Part shown: one piece after another, positions 29,801 through 41,012 of the stretch
How positions within the stretch are numbered: the first letter of the stretch is position 1
Layout of the letters: each line of letters starts with the position of its first letter
NCBI GenBank assembly: GCA_003194525.1
Contig: NBIV01000290.1
Coordinates: 48,602-112,601 of the forward strand
Direction: 5' to 3'
From: Gracilariopsis chorda
Lineage: Eukaryota; Rhodophyta; Florideophyceae; Gracilariales; Gracilariaceae
DNA: 64,000 nt
Made by a program: the position numbers and the translations under genes
The notes under the pieces: generated by a model
What the model was told of the DNA's origin: nothing
The model's input: only the letters and a program-made list of their open reading frames with translations
Database searches by the model: none

Positions 29801-30135
29801 GATTAGGGGGCCCTGTGTTGTCTCACTGTTTTCGCCTTCTATCTCTAGATTATAGCTATTGGGGGGGAGGTTTACCCGATCTAACGTTGTGGAAGCGGGA
29901 TGATAATTGTCAATCAATTTGTCATACTAAATTAGTTGAGGTCAAGAGCGCTCGAGATACTCTCTCTGAGGTACAAAGAGCGTGGTTATTGGAGCTTAGG
30001 AAAGCAGGAGCGTCATGTGAGGTTTGCAAGGTGGTTGAAAAGGTCACAAGCGTTAATGCTCATGAACTCGAACTGGCTGCTTTAGGTTTTCAGTCTATTG
30101 GAGCTTTAAGTGCTAGCCGTGCAGACAAAGAGTAA
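26881..30135 (+). CDS. FAN1: FAN1-type structure-specific nuclease (VRR-NUC domain)
   Basis: 1084 residues from the ATG at 26881. Residues 1-280 are low-complexity. About 290-470 matches the SAP-like DNA-binding region, about 560-720 the helical TPR-like region, and the C-terminal VRR-NUC nuclease has the PD-(D/E)xK set: GGLPDL with Asp 1000, and VEVK with Glu 1020 and Lys 1022. FAN1 cuts 5' flaps and unhooks DNA interstrand crosslinks. I do not see the N-terminal UBZ zinc finger of vertebrate FAN1. Length is usual for the family (human about 1017). It converges on topoisomerase II with 54 bp between stops. Confidence 0.93.
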   Translation: MEDDCFPVSSQLGFSDEGKDDHVASPSKRPKKRPCTACFSLENNRPALPEHQDSPTLSKASFYTRGLESNNALPPPVFLPITNHSNVSLAEAVPSDGSLSLPSRATHARQRSPPSTSRRASVEPISRDGAVLNPSQGQRIATLPKSSVLDPTMGMCAPFADHNNVCRKGDTMFLGAQEIPEIPSPPVFSSDEDDQIKNEEKLITTSANQLRKTRMEHAHQKDTRNAKKGNSSHVIMAKHENRNQTQLIVDTGNPPEDSKNSSYFSFSRVLVEQELKTESKEKNLDEQTEHPIKPNKRYYMRAFDYVVTQVLSRYRLVLSEHDVKTVNLIKLGITHNAQALFIRVYRRKQPQWYRTSGLEESYRTEFDVSAAIEELCEKNIMISSKYAAEGSETGALVLARDLISTCSLDEVRQLCGSLIDGKKLRKLPKSKLLPTLKNILLESFSKKTRKRKLRQTTLTGATPSQNLARAVLRTAGHSIRIPEHILTSLEKVHFLFFLEDGHDSPNVILADTGKAKFPSYICDSRAMIFPSRTAYENYRTALALEQELDSVLATKSYNEAADLGSIAELEVREFFKTPTEGDGIICDMKYSDRVSEIKEQWTSLICRNASARSAVQKEEHKRQIEAQLEHPFFRRFTAQWVYVRACWHAVHALECLREYESAVRLLQLILSTSLVPKRRGKCLNRLTINMFKHLGRLREALGVVRDALDSKEFRLHLGDRQALARRGVAIHKKITAQSQKAVRSAKQLRSEESALDRDPEESGSTPELPDVVTQALKETEEEIVVRKILGKSLNVQAREQQTRKAVMRDKSVDMWRQDVREESIDSVTPVVKSTFSVNGKAWFSSLTSNGATVSVEEYCMEWYTAKEGWVGKHDEGKSIRFLFCLIMWETAMFASVPDVFQTPYQDRPLDLFTEAFFKSRAEAIENRLHEVFSWLPSRVFSEITSQYEEYMGTRAIACDWNSYSVSDLATIGAGLGGPVLSHCFRLLSLDYSYWGGGLPDLTLWKRDDNCQSICHTKLVEVKSARDTLSEVQRAWLLELRKAGASCEVCKVVEKVTSVNAHELELAALGFQSIGALSASRADKE

Positions 30136-30189
30136 TGATCGAACTAGAACAGAACAGCTCAACAACGTATTGAAGAACGCGTGACACAA

Positions 30190-33100
30190 TTACTGATAGT
30201 CGCTGTCCGAATCATCGAAATCCGCATCGCTATCTGAGTCTTCAATGACTATCTTTCTCGCTGTCCTTTGACGACGAGGACGTGCAGTGGGTTTGATTTC
30301 TTTCACATCATCATCCGGGGAGAAGGCCTCATCTTCCTGCCCGCTACTATGCCTTTCCTTCTGCGTTCTCGTGGCCCTCGAAGTTCTTGTCTTCTTGGCC
30401 TGTGGAGAAGGAGAGGGCGAGATGAGGGACACAGATTTGTTAGATCCGCTGGCAGCTGCCGAACGAGGCCTCTTCGGGGCTGTCTTCTTCTTTGCCAAGC
30501 TAGGAACACGCCTGGAACCACTGCTCTTAGCAGTCTTGTCTGACGAGTCAATTTCCTTTTTGACAGTTGATCTTCTGGCAAGGCGTTCGCTTAAGGATAA
30601 GAAGTCATCATCATCACTGACTTCGACCTTCTTTTGTTCAAGGCTTTGTCCGCGGTCTTTAGCTAGCGGTGACTCTGCAGTAAAACCATTTTCTTCTGAA
30701 GTAGCATCATCAAGTTCATTGTCATCGCTTTCTATCTCGATGAGGTCCTCTTCGGCAATGGAAGTCGGTTTCTGCTTCACACTCCGGCGCGATTTCTTGA
30801 CAGTTGTTTTGCTTGTCTGCTTTGAAGACGCGAGAACGGCTGGGCTAACTTCATCAAGACTGTCATCTAAGTACGGAAGAGCCTTGACCGGCTTAGTATT
30901 CCGGTTTCTTCTGGGCCGCCCGATGGGCTTCGGTGCTTTCTGTTCTTCAACCAGAGAAACCTCCGCCAAACGCTCAGTTATATCATCGTCAGAATACTCT
31001 GAATACGAGTCCCCTGGTCTCCTGCGTCTGACATGTCGACGTCGTCCAGAATAACTTCAACTTCCGCTTTCTTTCTCTTAGATGAACCAGATTTCGTTTT
31101 CGGTTGCAAAGCAGTCTGCTTCTTCACTCTCGGTTGCTTAACCTCAATTACTCGAGCACTGGGTAGAGGAACATCTTCCATATCGTCGAAAAAGTTCTCT
31201 TCCTGAAAGTAGGCCACGGATGCTTTCCCTCGTTTTCCTTTGGTTTTGGAGCCTCCTCGCTGTTTGAGTTGTGCTTGTTTAGCTACACGCTCAAGATCTT
31301 CCATCATTGCTTGGGTTTCTTCTTCATCCGCATATAGAGCTGCTTCGAGGGTATTCAAGTCAGCACTCCATAGATCCTTCGCGGTTTTAGATTCAACTTC
31401 ATGGATTTCGCCTTCTTTCTCGTCCCGTTGAGTCCGAAGCTGTTGAACCCTCTCAAGTGTAAGACTCCACAAAGGCATTGACAAAAGGTAGTCGTAGTTA
31501 TTCGCATTACCAGCCTCAGAGTTTGAGTCCTTCATAACAGTCTCATCGCCTTCGCCATCATCTTCATCTGAAGCTTTCGTCGCCATTTTGCGTTTCGGAA
31601 TGGGGTCAAACTTGAGTCGTTTCAAATCTGCTATGATGTCAGCTTTCTTGCGCTTTGCAACCTTCAGCTTCCCATCAATGACCATTAATATGAATCTCTG
31701 TCTGTTATCGAGACAAAGAAGCTCTTTGCCCAGTTCCTCCAATGTGTGCCTACGCCTTTGTACGTACATCTCGAATCGTGTTTCATAGAATTCCTTGATT
31801 ATATCCCTTGGAGTGTCGTATTTGCGAATGCGACCTTCCTTGTCAAACAAAACCATATTGCTGGTACTGATTGTGCTTGAGAGCTTAAGCTTCTTGTATG
31901 CACTTGGTAAGCTCAGCTCCTTGGCAAACTCTGGTGTGGTCTTTAATGTAAAGCACACCTTGTTTTCCGTGCAGTCATCCTGAAACTCTCGTATGAAAGG
32001 CCCTTTCGCATTCGGATAGCCAATTGTTTGCGACTCGAGAAATTCCTTGTATGGCGATGTCCATGACCGGACGGGAAGCTCTTCAATCTTGAAAGTGTCT
32101 TGGGACTTGCGCAAGACACCGTACACATCGTACGACTTGGAGTTTCCAACAGGGATGATTTGTCCATTGAAACCTCGATACCACGGTAGCAAATCATCCA
32201 TCGGCTCATTGTTCATAAGCTGTCTTATACAACGAATAAGATCGTGGGGATTGTAACAGGGTACCGACGAGGACCACCCTGTGCCTATACCTTCAGAGCC
32301 ATTGACCAGTACTGTTGGTATAACTGGACAATACCAATGTGGTTCTACCGGAGATCCCTCGTCAGTAAGATATGAAAGCAAAGGATCATCCTCCTTCGGG
32401 AATAAAGCCCGTGCGACGGGAGCTAGCTTAGTAAAGATATATCTCGAAGATGCAGCATCTTTTCCGCCCTGCAATCGCGTCCCGAATTGACCAGCCGGAA
32501 CGAGCAAATTCAAATTGTTGGATCCGACAAAATTCTGAGCCATACTCACAATCGTGGGGAAAAGGGAATCTCCATGATGATACACTGCTTTTTCAGTCAC
32601 ATAACCCGCAAGCTGAATAACTTTGATCTCCCGTTTGAAAAGCTTCTTCTTGAAAGCACCGAATAATACCTTACGTTGCGAGGGCTTTAGTCCATCCATT
32701 ATGTTTGGAATCGATCGTGCATTGTCGGCCAGAGAGAATAAGATCAATTCCTTGTTAACAAAATTACTAAAGTTGAGTTCGTCTTCTTCATGATTGAAGA
32801 AAGTACCAGGTGCAAAAGATGTGAGCCATTCCTTGCGATCGCTTACGCGTTGCTTGCTGAAAGCCATATCTATCATTGCACAATCATCCTGGCCTTTGTG
32901 AGTAAACTCCAGCTGGTGGCGACTTAGGTTGGAAAAGTACTCTTTTGCTTCTTTAGCGGAGGAAGTACCCAAACCCTTGTAGTACTTGACAATCCACGCT
33001 GAGGATTTACCTTCGTCAGTTTCTTTCCATTCCTCGAACTCAGTCATTGTGAAGAACGCTTTCTCTTCCTTCCTCCCCCGAATGCTTCTCGTCGCTTTCA

Positions 33101-34784
33101 AGATTGGTGTAATGAATTCTTGTAGGAACCCATCTATGTGAAGGAGACTAGGCCAAAAATGATCAAAAAAGTTGATGAGGAGTCCTTTGATGTGGGAACC
33201 ATCATGATCTTGATCAGTCATGATCATGACATGTCCATATCGTAGGGACTTCACAGTATCACAATTGTATTTCTTGCCATGTTGCAGGCCAAGAATTTTC
33301 TTGAGGTTATTGATTTCTGGGTTGTCCATAATCTGCTTGTGACTTGCGTCCCGAACATTCAAGAGCTTTCCACGCAGCGGAAACACCCCGTAGTAGTCCC
33401 GTCCCACAACGGAGAGCCCTGATATTGCAAGAGATGCAGCGGAATCTCCTTCTGTTAGAATCAAGGTACATTTTGGCGCCTCTCTGCCTCCAGCTTTGTT
33501 GGCATCCTTAAGCTTCTTGATTCCCATTACTCGAGCTTTCTTTCCACCATCAGTTTTGGAGAGCTCCTTGCTCTGTTTGAAATGAGCGAATGCAGTGATT
33601 TGGTCAACAATCTCACTTTTTAGAACCTTCTTAGCCAGTTCGTCAGAGAACGCCCACTTTGAACCAAACTTGGAAGGCTTAGTGGTGAGCGTTTCTTTTG
33701 TTTGGGAGTCAAAAGAAGGATTTTCGATCAAGCAGTTAATGAACAGCGAAAGATGACTCTTGATTTGAAAAGGCTTAACTTTGAGACCTTTGTTCTTCTT
33801 CGAGATATGTTCCGCGAGCCTGGACACGATTTGATCGGCAACGTGGGATACATGAGTTCCACCCTTCATTGTCCAAATGGAGTTGACAAAGCTGACCTGA
33901 CTCAGCTGTCCATCACTGCCTGTAATCGCCACCTCCCACCTATCACTGACACGTTCATAGAGAACGGTAGAAGAAGAATCTTCCGCACTGTAGAGATTGA
34001 CATAGTCCTTGAAGCTTTTAATCGGGAGGCGAACCCCGTTGAGGTACACCTTTAAAGATGAATTAATTCCGGCGATATCATAGACACGTTTTTTCAATAG
34101 AGAAATTATATCTCTATCGAAGCAGTTCATCCCAAACCGAGGAAGGTCAGGGGAGAAGGAAATTTTGGTATAAGATTCTTTCCTCGGGTTTGATCGTATC
34201 TCTGGCTCTTCTTTTTCGTTCATGTTGTTTCGAAAGACCTGCTTATATCGCTTACCACGTTGAGCATCGGCTGTTTCCACAATGAACTCTGTTGAGAAAA
34301 TGTTCGCAAGTTTTGCTCCGAATCCATTTCGACCGCCGACAACTTTCTTTTCATCGTCATCATAGTTGGAAGATGTCAAAAGGTTTCCAAAAATGAGCTC
34401 TGGAACATAAATCTTCTCCTTCTTGTGGATCTCAACCGGAATACCAGAGCCATTATTCCACACAGATATCATCTGATTCTCAGCATCGATATCAACTTTG
34501 ATGCAGTTCATTTTAGGATCTCTCTGTTTGTGGTCTGCTGCATTTACAAGTATCTCATCAAATATTTTGTACAGTCCGGGAGGGTAGATGATTTCCTTGT
34601 GAACCATGCGACCGGAAGCATCATCCCACACCCATATTGTTTGCTGGACTCGTTCAGCAGAGCCGACATACGTGTCAGGACGAAGGAGAATGTGTTCAAG
34701 TTGAGAGAGCTTCGTGAAAGTCTGCTCCACGGTCTTTTTCTTTCTTGAGATTGCATTCCCAGAGTTGGATACTCTTAGAGCCAT
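30190..34784 (-). CDS. TOP2: DNA topoisomerase II, apparent frameshift before the C-terminal tail
   Basis: Starts at the ATG 34784. GHKL ATPase (NNGSGIPV near 110, GRNGFGAKL near 150), transducer, Toprim (EGDSA with Glu 445, then TDQDHDG), the PLRGKLLNV motif, the breakage-reunion domain with catalytic Tyr 782 in SSRYIFTK, and a coiled-coil core. The main frame stops at 30978. The acidic/basic, Ser-rich C-terminal tail (30190-30969 and just upstream) is in another frame. The change sits at a four-base run (CCCC, 31011-31014); one extra base there would join both parts. Total would be about 1530 residues, the family's usual size. It relieves torsion and unlinks chromosomes in the nucleus. Confidence 0.94.
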
Positions 34785-35570
34785 CTTGTACTGGCTCAGA
34801 GAGTGGCTTAGCGGTCAGTGTGTGGAAAGAGTGGGGAAGGCAGAGATTTGCGAGAATAGGTTTTCCTGAGAAGGTGAACCAGACGCAGCACGAGACAAGC
34901 TCTGAATCAACTAGTTGAATCACAGGCTTTGAAGCGAAAGACCAGGTTTCGTTACGGGACACCGGGTATCGGACTTGAGTCTGAGAGAGTTTGCCTTGAT
35001 GCGCGGTTCAAATGATGATCCACAAAGTTATTTGAAAATTCAAACCGTAGTTAACTTTTTGAACACTGGCCCTCGCTCCACCGAAAGAATTTCAAATGCC
35101 TTTTCACGTACAAAGGGTAGGCAGATCGAGGGCTGGACAGCACAAGTCCAACAGTGTTGCCTTACAGTAGTGAATTATTGCTTTACATATTCAAGGTACT
35201 TAGACAAAAGCGGGAATGAGATGTCTGGACCGAACGGGACAGAAGTAATGGTGGTTTACCACCTGGGTTGCAGCCGGTCCCACCGCACGCTCAATAATGA
35301 CCACTGTGCGTCACCTGGAAGCCGATCGGGTCTAATGACTGGGGGGCACTATCGCTACGCGAGACTGCGACCGGCAGACGAACGCCTATTTTGAGCTATT
35401 CTGCTAGCTGGATGCTGTCGCCGGCCGTTTGAGGACCTAGGTAGGACGATTGGAAACCTTCTTATTCGCTACAAACGCGACGGCACCAGCTCTTTCACCG
35501 CCGTTGACTAGTTTGGACTGTCGAATCGAAGGTTTCCGCTCTTTGCTATCTCCCTTCGTCTCCCTTAAAG
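34785..35570. other. Divergent promoter region between TOP2 and eIF5A
   Basis: 786 bp between two divergent starts. The 40 bases before the eIF5A ATG are pyrimidine-rich (CTCCCTTCGTCTCCCTT). The open frame 34975-35394 has no recognisable protein character. Nothing else seen. Confidence 0.45.
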
Positions 35571-36463
35571 ATGTCTGAACACGATTCCGGTTCATCCGGT
35601 GCCTCCCAATCTATCCCGGTTCAAGCTGGTAAGTACGCCTCAACCGTTTCCCTTTTTCGCCAACGTCTCCGATGCGTACCTGAGTCGTGCTTGTACCACG
35701 GTAACTACAAGTGCCACTCTGTCAAGCCCGCTCATAATCTGTGTGAGCGTCGTACCTTCCAACGGATACGTCCAACGGTAGATACATGACACGTCGCCTT
35801 GCTTTGCAGTCAAGTTCGCATCTACTCTCTGATCGGACCTACGCGCACCACCGGCCGTGACGCTTGTCTATCACATCTACATGAGCGCCTACCGACCTCT
35901 TTGCATCACACCTTAACAGTGCGCCCGCCCCGTGTCTATGGCGACGACAACTGTTTTGCGTACTAACCAAGTGCTACCGGTTTGTTTCTTTGTTGTCTTT
36001 AATCCAACTCACCCACCGCGACATTTACGAAACCCTGTGACTCGAATATGATTTGACAGGTGCACTCAAGAAGGGATCCCATGTAGTTATCAAGGGCTTC
36101 CCGTGTAAGATTGTCGAGTATTCCACCTCCAAGACCGGAAAGCATGGCCACGCAAAGGCCAACATTGTTGGAGTCGACATCTTTACCGGAAGGAAGTACG
36201 AAGATATCTCTCCGTCTTCCCACAACATGATGTCTCCGATTGTTAATCGAAAGGACTTTCAGCTCATTGACATTGACGAAGAAGGATTTGTCACCTTGAT
36301 GGACGATAAGCATGAGACGCGTTCGGATCTTCGCATCTTCCCTGAAACCGAAGACATTCACGCCAAATGTAAGGAGGAATTTGACGACGACAAGAGTCTC
36401 CTCGTAACCGTTCTCTCTGCTATGGGTACTGAGAAGATAATTGCCTACAAAGAGCTCCAGTAA
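35571..36463 (+). CDS. EIF5A: Translation factor eIF5A, two exons
   Basis: Exon 1 is 35571-35628 (19 codons plus one base, MSEHDSGSSG...). An intron of 431 bp (35629-36059, GTAAGTACGC...TTTGACAG) follows, and exon 2 is 36060-36463. The 153-residue protein has the hypusine loop STSKTGKHGHAK with the modified Lys at position 47, then an S1-like OB domain. It eases peptide-bond formation at stalled ribosomes and needs deoxyhypusine synthase and hydroxylase. Length and both domains are normal. Confidence 0.97.
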
Positions 36464-36966
36464 CTTGCTATGATGCCTCCGATTTTGGAGAGCATCATGC
36501 TGTGAAAACATTCGCTTGTTGGGAAGGCGTTCTACAAACAGTCTCGGTGGTGCACCAGCTCATATGGTTTTCGAACACGTCCTGGGCGTGACGAAATGTA
36601 GATTTGTCAACTGAAGTCCACAATAGTAAATGCATGGAATTCCGCAGGAGGGGACACTGGAGTGCTTGACACATTTTACCCAACTCATAAACCTGCCTTG
36701 ACAACAACCTCGTTTTTTGCTGACGAGCGCTATCGTCACGTTCTGATGTGCATCGACTCCGACATACAACACTGCAGCACCCATACGCATGGAACACTTG
36801 TATGTGAAAGCACATGTTTGTAGCTAGTATATTGTGAGAAACATTGTTGCACAGAGGAACTCAATAAGGATGTTGTTTCAGAAACAAATAGACGTACAAA
36901 TCAGCACATAGTCTCTTTTACGATTTCAGTATTATGCTACATGACCCAGATCTCGAACGTCATGGA

Positions 36967-37542
36967 CTAACTATCTTCATCTTCAGGGATGTCGTTATCA
37001 GGTTTGCGAGTTGGCCTTTTGGTTGCTCGCCGTACTGATTTCTTTGCTGCATTTCTCGTCCTTTCCTTGCGTATTCTTCTCGCCTGCCCACCCGTATACC
37101 GCCTTTTCGCTTCGATCAGAGGGTTGTCTTCCAGGTTCTCGACAACCTCAATGATGCTATTCACATGATCATTGCTCTCAAAATCTTCCGGCTCGTTGAC
37201 AATTTCCCATGTGAAGGTGACGTCAACATCGGAACCTTGCTCTGCAGGGTACAAGACAGTTCCAACCCAGAGGTAACCCTTTGCTTTCTGCACCTGTGAG
37301 GTCGAAAGGCGACCATGGCGAGTAGCGAAGTCTGCTAACTTCTGGTTGGATGACTGAGGGGGCTCGTCGTCCGCAGCGATTTCGTAACCAGGTGCTCTGG
37401 TCATATCCATACCATAACGAGCATCTGACGCAGGAGCGCGTGAGATTGAAAAGCCGAGAAAATCGCCGCGAGAGGAGTCCTCGTGAAGCAAACGGGTTTG
37501 GCGAGCGCAAACTCGACGGAGAACGCCAGAACTGCGAAACAT
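36967..37542 (-). CDS. Hypothetical protein, probably mitochondrial
   Basis: 191 residues from the ATG at 37542 (MFRSSGVLRRVCARQTRLL), an Arg-rich, acid-free N-terminus typical of a mitochondrial presequence. The middle is soluble and weakly acidic (WVGTVLYPAEQGSDVDVTF; EIVNEPEDFESNDHV). The C-terminal 60 residues are highly basic (RRYTGGQARRIRKERTRNAAKK) and end in an acidic tip. A mitoribosome or nucleoid role would fit but no family is recognised. Confidence 0.6.
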   Translation of the reverse strand: MFRSSGVLRRVCARQTRLLHEDSSRGDFLGFSISRAPASDARYGMDMTRAPGYEIAADDEPPQSSNQKLADFATRHGRLSTSQVQKAKGYLWVGTVLYPAEQGSDVDVTFTWEIVNEPEDFESNDHVNSIIEVVENLEDNPLIEAKRRYTGGQARRIRKERTRNAAKKSVRRATKRPTRKPDNDIPEDEDS

Positions 37543-37762
37543 CGTCGAAATATACAAGTTCGTCACTGCAAAATGACTCTTAGTATCTGTGAGAATAGGG
37601 TGGTGTTCAAAACCCTGGACAAACGTGTTCTCTCCCCCACACAGTTGGAATTATCTGTTCAAGGGAAGGCTCCCTGAATTCGGAAAGGAAGGAGTCGAAG
37701 ATGGAGTGAAGCGCTACGCGAAGGGGTTATTATTGACGCGCACGTAGTGGTTAGGACAGAAA

Positions 37763-38154
37763 ATGTCGGCCTCGCACCAACGGATTACGAAGGTGGAGGC
37801 TGCACTGACGCGTATTGGTAAGCCCAACCATTCACAACCGGCATGAAGCCGGCACTCTTGTAGTTTGTGCGGCTACAAGGGTACACGCACGAATCCCAGA
37901 TGATTCTGGCTGAACAAGATTATAAAAAAAATCAAAATCAACGCATTTCATTTGACTCGCCACCGGCCATGTCCAAAGAAATAACCCTTTTGGTTAGGAA
38001 CGTTTAAAGGGCTTGTTTGGCCAAAATCCGTGCGAATTTGTTTTGGTTTCCGCAATGGTTGCGTTGTCTGTTTTCAGTTAGAAAGACTGACATTATACCA
38101 TTGCATCCCCAGTTGGAGTCCGGTCCTCAAAACTGGAATCTCGGAAAAGAATAA
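37763..38154 (+). CDS. Possible 43-residue two-exon protein
   Basis: Exon 1, 37763-37817, is ATG plus 17 codons (MSASHQRITKVEAALTRI) and ends on GTAAGCCC. A good acceptor (TTGTCTGTTTTCAG) ends at 38077. Splicing out 260 bp gives a frame reading KTDIIPLHPQLE and NWNLGKE before TAA at 38152-38154. The plan (very short first exon, GTAAG donor, phase-1 junction) matches the eIF5A gene. It starts 221 bp from the divergent gene at 37542. No family recognised. Confidence 0.4.
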
Positions 38155-38789
38155 TTCAATGCTCCTCAAGTGTGAGCACAGATGGCTGCAGAAACGGTTT
38201 CCGCGACGAAAGGCAAAAATATAGTAAGGTTGAGAGATAAGGGGTTAAAAAGGATATAGAGAACTCATTAACAGATCTCTCGCATTAAAAGCCCAAGAAG
38301 CGTCAGTCTTGAAGGCTCAACCCTCATAGATTGCACTAAAGCGGGTTCCTGGCATTGGAGACTTGTTAGTTTACTGAATGTCATAACAAGACACGCCCGA
38401 TAGTAGTGAGAGAACATTAATACTTCTCGTCCATTTAAAGCATGAAAGCGCTCTAGATATAACAAATCATAACTGTTTACGTCCATGTTGATTATCTTGT
38501 TGCGCGTTCAACGTTTCGACCATGTGCCAGGAAGTTCATTACAACAGACGCGGATGTTCGGCATGTCTCTTGCTACACAAATAGGTATACCAGCTAACAA
38601 GCAATGTATTACATGAATTGGAAAAGAGAGCTAGTGTAAAACATTCAGCCATAATGCACAACTGAAGCGAAGTTGAAGGCCTCCGTAAGAGTCCAAATCG
38701 CTTCTCTAGATTGTTTTCCAAATCGGTAGAAGTGGAAGACGGGCACACCTCGAGAAGACATGTCAGCAAGTGTGCGCTATCATGCACGA
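38155..38789. other. Intergenic, nothing recognised
   Basis: About 635 bp of moderately AT-rich sequence between convergent genes. No gene, RNA or repeat seen. Confidence 0.4.
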
Positions 38790-39215
38790 TCATTTTGCTC
38801 TCTTCCCAGCGCCCTTCTTCGGAGGACCCTTACCACTGGCTCTCAGTATCTTTAGCTTTTCTTGCCATCTCATTTGTTTTTCAGTGAACTTGAATGGATT
38901 ATTCTTGTAAGCATGCAGCGGAGGAGGGTACCAGGATGTATATAGAGGTCCTTTCAACGGACGTCGTAACAGCTTTTCGCCAGAACGGTGGCCCGGACCG
39001 ACTGGATCGCGCGTGTGACCCCAGATTTCCGCCGCAATGTCTTTTAAAGGGCGACCAGTCGCGGGTGCAATTCCTTTTGCCAAGCTCTGAATCTGTTCTT
39101 CCTCTGTCAAATTCGCGGCAGGCGTGCATATACTTCGCTTTAACGACGAAGTGCAACTAGCTATTTCGCTGCGAGAATGGTAGATCGTTGTTCTGTTCAG
39201 AATCGTACGAAGCAT
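38790..39215 (-). CDS. MRPS33: Mitochondrial ribosomal protein mS33
   Basis: 141 residues. N-terminus MLRTILNRTTIYHSRS is a mitochondrial presequence. The mS33 core covers about 55-141: AAEIWGHT, SGEKLLRRPLKGPL, SWYPPPLHAY, then the charged helix FTEKQMRWQEKLKILRASGKG and the very typical end PPKKGAGKRAK. It is a small-subunit mitoribosome protein. Length is somewhat above the animal form because of the presequence. Confidence 0.82.
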   Translation of the reverse strand: MLRTILNRTTIYHSRSEIASCTSSLKRSICTPAANLTEEEQIQSLAKGIAPATGRPLKDIAAEIWGHTRDPVGPGHRSGEKLLRRPLKGPLYTSWYPPPLHAYKNNPFKFTEKQMRWQEKLKILRASGKGPPKKGAGKRAK

Positions 39216-40265
39216 TTTGGGGTGAAATGTTCTACGAATAGGTATCCTCTGACGTGTTCTTCAGACGTAGTGAAGAAAAAAGTCATATGAAGCAGCTGAC
39301 GATCGGCTCTGTACAGAACGGGCGACGACGAACGCTACCTGGACATTAACTTGTGCCGCTGTTGCGATCCGGTCGTCCAGGATTCGGACTACCCAGGGGC
39401 GGCCGGGAGCAGGGCTACTTCAAAACCCCAGAGCTTCTCCAGTGCAGAGGGGTGATTAAGTGGTGCCTCGCTCGCGCAAATCGTTGCAGACGTCTTGGGA
39501 GTTGTGATATCGGTGACGCGCTCAAGGCGGATGGCATATGACATAAACCGGTATCCAGAGCATGCCAGATTCTAGCAAAGCGGCTAATGTTTGTGAGCAC
39601 TCAATATTTACTGTACAACCGTGTAGCTCGCACAAACTGGAAAACGTCAAAATAATTTCCTTGTATTTTCCCAGAGCAAAGCTTGATCGCGAAGCGATGT
39701 CTCCCGAGGATATTGACCAGGTTGACGCTTCGCACCCGTGGTATCCCCACTGAACTCGTCGGGGGAGCCTTCTGTACGGTGGCACACTGTGGGAGCTCTA
39801 TGATTTTTTCACTGTACCAACGGTACAGTAGAAAAGGACGTTCGTACCAGCGGAACTTACGTGGACGGGCGAGCATCTAGAGCTGGACTTGCTCCAAGTT
39901 ACAAGTATGATGCGGTGTCTCTTGCACAAGCAATTGAAAGTGACAAAGCTAAAATGCTGGGACACGAGAACGCACCATGTGTCCTTGTTGTGCGCTCTGC
40001 TGATTACTCCGGACGCCACAGGCCAAGTGCTGCGTAGCAATTACCAGCTTCGCACTATACAAGCAACTGCAATGGCAAGCTCCACTTACCGAGTCGAGGA
40101 ATCCGGTGAGTTCGATTTGCGCTAGCGCTCTGGTTTCGTTCAACAGAGCATATTCAAGAGGAATTAAGCTTCTGGTACGTTTGTACTGTGCATCAGGTCA
40201 GGAGCCCTCCATTCTACGCACGAAAGCATTGCCCTTCAGAGCTGGGACAGTGTTCACTGCCCGAA
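39216..40265. other. Intergenic, nothing recognised
   Basis: About 1 kb between divergent genes. Open frames here are short and without protein character. A possible small exon (40072-40105, ATGGCAAGCTCC... ending GTGAGT) might belong to the gene at 40266 but does not join it in frame with the acceptors I tested. Confidence 0.35.
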
Positions 40266-41012
40266 ATGAGTGTGTCCAGAGCAGTGCTTTACTCACGTTC
40301 CACTCAAGTGCATCACAACCCTCACCACGCGTTATATCATGCGTTTGGACGCCGCCAACGTCGACAGCCCGCATACAAGGTTTCGGACATTCTCCTCCAG
40401 CGAGAGCGCGACCTAGAGGATCGTTTACAAAGAGTGAAAAATGATCTGCGTCTCGTTGCGTTTACTCGTGCCACTACACAAAGCGCGTCTACTCGAAGAG
40501 CGTGTCTACTCAGAGCTGCGATACATTCAAGGAGGCGACGAGCGATAGAGTCGCGTCTATCGCATGTTCGAGCAATAAGAACGGATGCGTTGCGAGTTGA
40601 AGCTCTACGAGAGCAGATGCAAATGGATTCGGAGCGTCGGAGACCAGAAAGTATTGACATCGAATTAGACGAGCTGGCGCTGCGGGAGGGCTGGAACAGT
40701 GTTGCAGACGCGTTTGAAGAGCAGAAGAGAGAGATTTGTCAAGTTTCTGAGATTCTGTCCAGAGATTGGATGGGTATTGATGATGCGGAATTCGAAGAAG
40801 AGCTGGTTGAAGAAAGTGGGCCTAGCATTAAGCGGGAGCAACCCAAGGACGAACTTGAAGATTTGTTGGACACGGAGTCGTCGGCTGGAATGCAGAATCC
40901 CTACGATATTCCAACTAGTGATTCGGACGACGAGGACATGGCACAAGCGAGAGACTTGCGCTCAGAGAAACAACGCGTACAAGATCTGGAACCGGTGCAA
41001 CGCCCATATTGA
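40266..41012 (+). CDS. SNF7-like (ESCRT-III/CHMP) protein, divergent
   Basis: 248 residues from the ATG at 40266. After a basic N-terminus (HALYHAFGRRQRRQ) a long charged helix (LLQRERDLEDRLQRVKNDLR) and a second basic helical region (RRACLLRAAIHSRRRRAIESRL) resemble the first helices of SNF7. The acidic second half has the ESCRT-III order EEQKREICQVSEILSR, then FEEELVEE, then a DELEDLLD segment. ESCRT-III proteins polymerise on membranes to bud or cut them. Similarity is by layout rather than by exact motif, and the true start is unsure because of a possible upstream exon. Confidence 0.45.
   Translation: MSVSRAVLYSRSTQVHHNPHHALYHAFGRRQRRQPAYKVSDILLQRERDLEDRLQRVKNDLRLVAFTRATTQSASTRRACLLRAAIHSRRRRAIESRLSHVRAIRTDALRVEALREQMQMDSERRRPESIDIELDELALREGWNSVADAFEEQKREICQVSEILSRDWMGIDDAEFEEELVEESGPSIKREQPKDELEDLLDTESSAGMQNPYDIPTSDSDDEDMAQARDLRSEKQRVQDLEPVQRPY

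Noticed and set aside
34975..35394. 139-codon frame upstream of eIF5A
   Set aside because: No protein-like pattern and it lies in the promoter region of two divergent genes.
40106..40444. Spliced model joining 40072-40105 to 40197 (GTGAGT...CATCAG)
   Set aside because: The junction gives a different frame from the SNF7-like protein and a low-complexity Ser/Pro-rich product.
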